Shown piece after piece: positions 48,205-49,808 of a DNA stretch of 49,808 bases (the first letter of the stretch is position 1; each line of letters opens with the position of its first letter). A model generated the notes under the pieces. It was not told the origin of the DNA and made no database searches. It was given only the letters and a program-made list of their open reading frames with translations. This DNA is from Paulinella micropora (Eukaryota; Cercozoa; Imbricatea; Euglyphida), in the NCBI GenBank assembly GCA_009731375.1, contig BJOX01000292.1, positions 164,998 through 214,805 of the forward strand, read 5' to 3'. The translations under genes and the position numbers were made by a program.

Positions 48205-48250
48205 TCCGGGCGGTCTGCCAACCCTTTATCATTTTCTCATTCTTTGTTTG
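47632..48250. other. intergenic and (CT)n with gap
   Basis: A possible small exon at 47883-47916 (between TTTTCAG and GTTAGTAC), then CT dinucleotides (47960-48200) around a 30-N gap (48103-48132). No convincing gene. Confidence 0.5.
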
Positions 48251-48265
48251 TTTATCCAAATATAG

Positions 48266-49199
48266 GAAGCAGTAAAAACCGCATTGTATGCAAAAAACCC
48301 AAGGACGAGCAATTCGAGCGAGCAGCATTTTACGCCTACTTGTCGCAAGTAAAAATCATACTTCTTCACCTTAAACATTTTCTGTATCTGACAATTCATA
48401 TTTACATCATTTAATGCCTGTGTCGCTTTCTGCCAACTGATGTAGGATGGGGTAAGGGGACGGGGAATGGAAGGGAAAAGAGGGATAAGTGGGGGGTGGG
48501 GGGGGGGGGGGGGGGGGNNNNNNNNNNNNNNNNNNNNNNNNNNNNNNNNNNNNNNNNNNNNNNNNNNNNNNNNNNNNNNNNNNNNNNNNNNNNNNNNNNN
48601 NNNNNNNNNNNNNNNNNNNNNNNNNNNNNNNNNNNNNNNNNNNNNNNNNNNNNNNNNNNNNNNNNNNNNNNNNNNNNNNNNNNNNNNNNNNNATGGGGTA
48701 TGGGGTATGGGGTATGGGGGATGGGGGGTGGGGGGGGGGGGGGGGGGGGGTAATATTTGGTCTGTGTCATATTTCCATTTTCTATTTATACAATGTATTC
48801 TTGGGGGGTGGTTCTGGGATCGTGTCATATTTTTATTTTTTGAATGTATACTTCCATGAAACCATGTTGGTTGCTTCATTCCACACATGTCAGGCATCCC
48901 AAAGGGTGGATGCCATGCCTTGACCGATGATGAACAAAAGAGCCTCGCAGAAACCAGAAAGAAACAAACTGAGGTAAGCTTGTATTGATTGACTTGGTTC
49001 ACAAAAGCAAGAAATACTTGCATTGTTGTTGTAAAGGCTCGAGCTGGAAAAGAAGCTGAAAGGCAAAAAGCAAAGGTATGTTGAAAACATACATATAGCA
49101 TTAATACTTCTTTTTGTACCTTCGCTACTTGGCAAGCAAGTGCTTGAATGTGTGTATTAGTTGTCAGCTGAACCCAAAGTTCGGTACAGAGTCACCCAG
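48266..49199 (+). CDS. host gene with very small exons, partial
   Basis: Candidate exons: 48266-48348 (after AATATAG; reads SSKNRIVCKKPKDEQFERAAFYAYLSQ by pieces; donor GTAAAA), 48894-48973 (after ATGTCAG; IPKGGCHALTDDEQKSLAETR and on; donor GTAAGC), 49037-49075 (after GTAAAG; ARAGKEAERQKAK; donor GTATGT), 49161-49199 (after GTATTAG; LSAEPKVRYRVTQ; donor GTAAAA). The last three join in one frame with phase-0 introns; two are exactly 39 bases. The first is separated from them by a 175-N gap (48518-48692). Charged, helical protein, family not recognised. Direction + and more exons beyond 49200 expected. Confidence 0.4.
48487..48751. other. poly(G), assembly gap (48518-48692), GGGGTAT repeats and poly(G)
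   Basis: G homopolymers around a 175-N gap, with ATGGGGT heptamers at 48693-48720. Another failed assembly point. Confidence 0.97.
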
Positions 49200-49204
49200 G
49201 TAAA

Positions 49205-49808
<604 letters not shown>

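Overview
The window is eukaryotic genomic DNA, draft quality (eight runs of N), AT-rich and full of di-, tri- and tetranucleotide repeats. Its introns are GT-AG, it carries LINEs, a tRNA-related SINE and a Ty3-type LTR retrotransposon, and about two thirds of it is a single integrated virus-like element. I cannot name the host: an alga or other protist fits, but an invertebrate is not excluded.

Main object, 295-31697: a Polinton/Maverick-type provirus (Polinton-like virus). It is bounded by a 6-bp direct repeat AGCTGA (289-294 and 31698-31703) and by terminal inverted repeats that begin AGTAGT. A paralogous copy of the target sequence without the insertion lies at 45151-45212 on the minus strand, and it confirms the boundaries independently. 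Left arm: GIY-YIG endonuclease pseudogene, protein-primed DNA polymerase B and an ExoX-C-like protein, all on +. Middle, on -, read right to left: S74 fibre, two-TM membrane protein, small structural protein, packaging ATPase, small basic proteins, coiled-coil protein, adenain-like protease, minor capsid protein, major capsid protein and a ConA-like virion protein. Right arm: charged protein and rve integrase (+), a four-exon spliced gene (-), and a coiled-coil protein (+). Together these cover replication, integration, maturation, packaging and the virion. Many genes carry one-base shifts in homopolymers or nonsense codons, so the copy is decaying, poorly sequenced, or both.

Nested in it, 1472-12086 (-): a 10.6-kb Ty3/Gypsy retrotransposon with nearly identical 236/237-bp LTRs, inserted in the zinc-finger tail of the GIY-YIG gene. 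Gag and Pol share one frame and are separated only by a UGA, suggesting stop-codon readthrough. The protease motif reads DTM instead of DTG/DSG, and Gag has a CCCH rather than a CCHC finger.

Flank, 31.7-49.8 kb: microsatellites (GA, GAA, TATG, ATA, ACT, GAT), two LINE families with reverse-transcriptase remnants, a GAA-tailed LINE family with a restriction-like endonuclease, an ATT-tailed repeat and a SINE that share a tail, a 200-bp sequence repeated after GAA tracts, and traces of small host exons at 47.4-49.2 kb.
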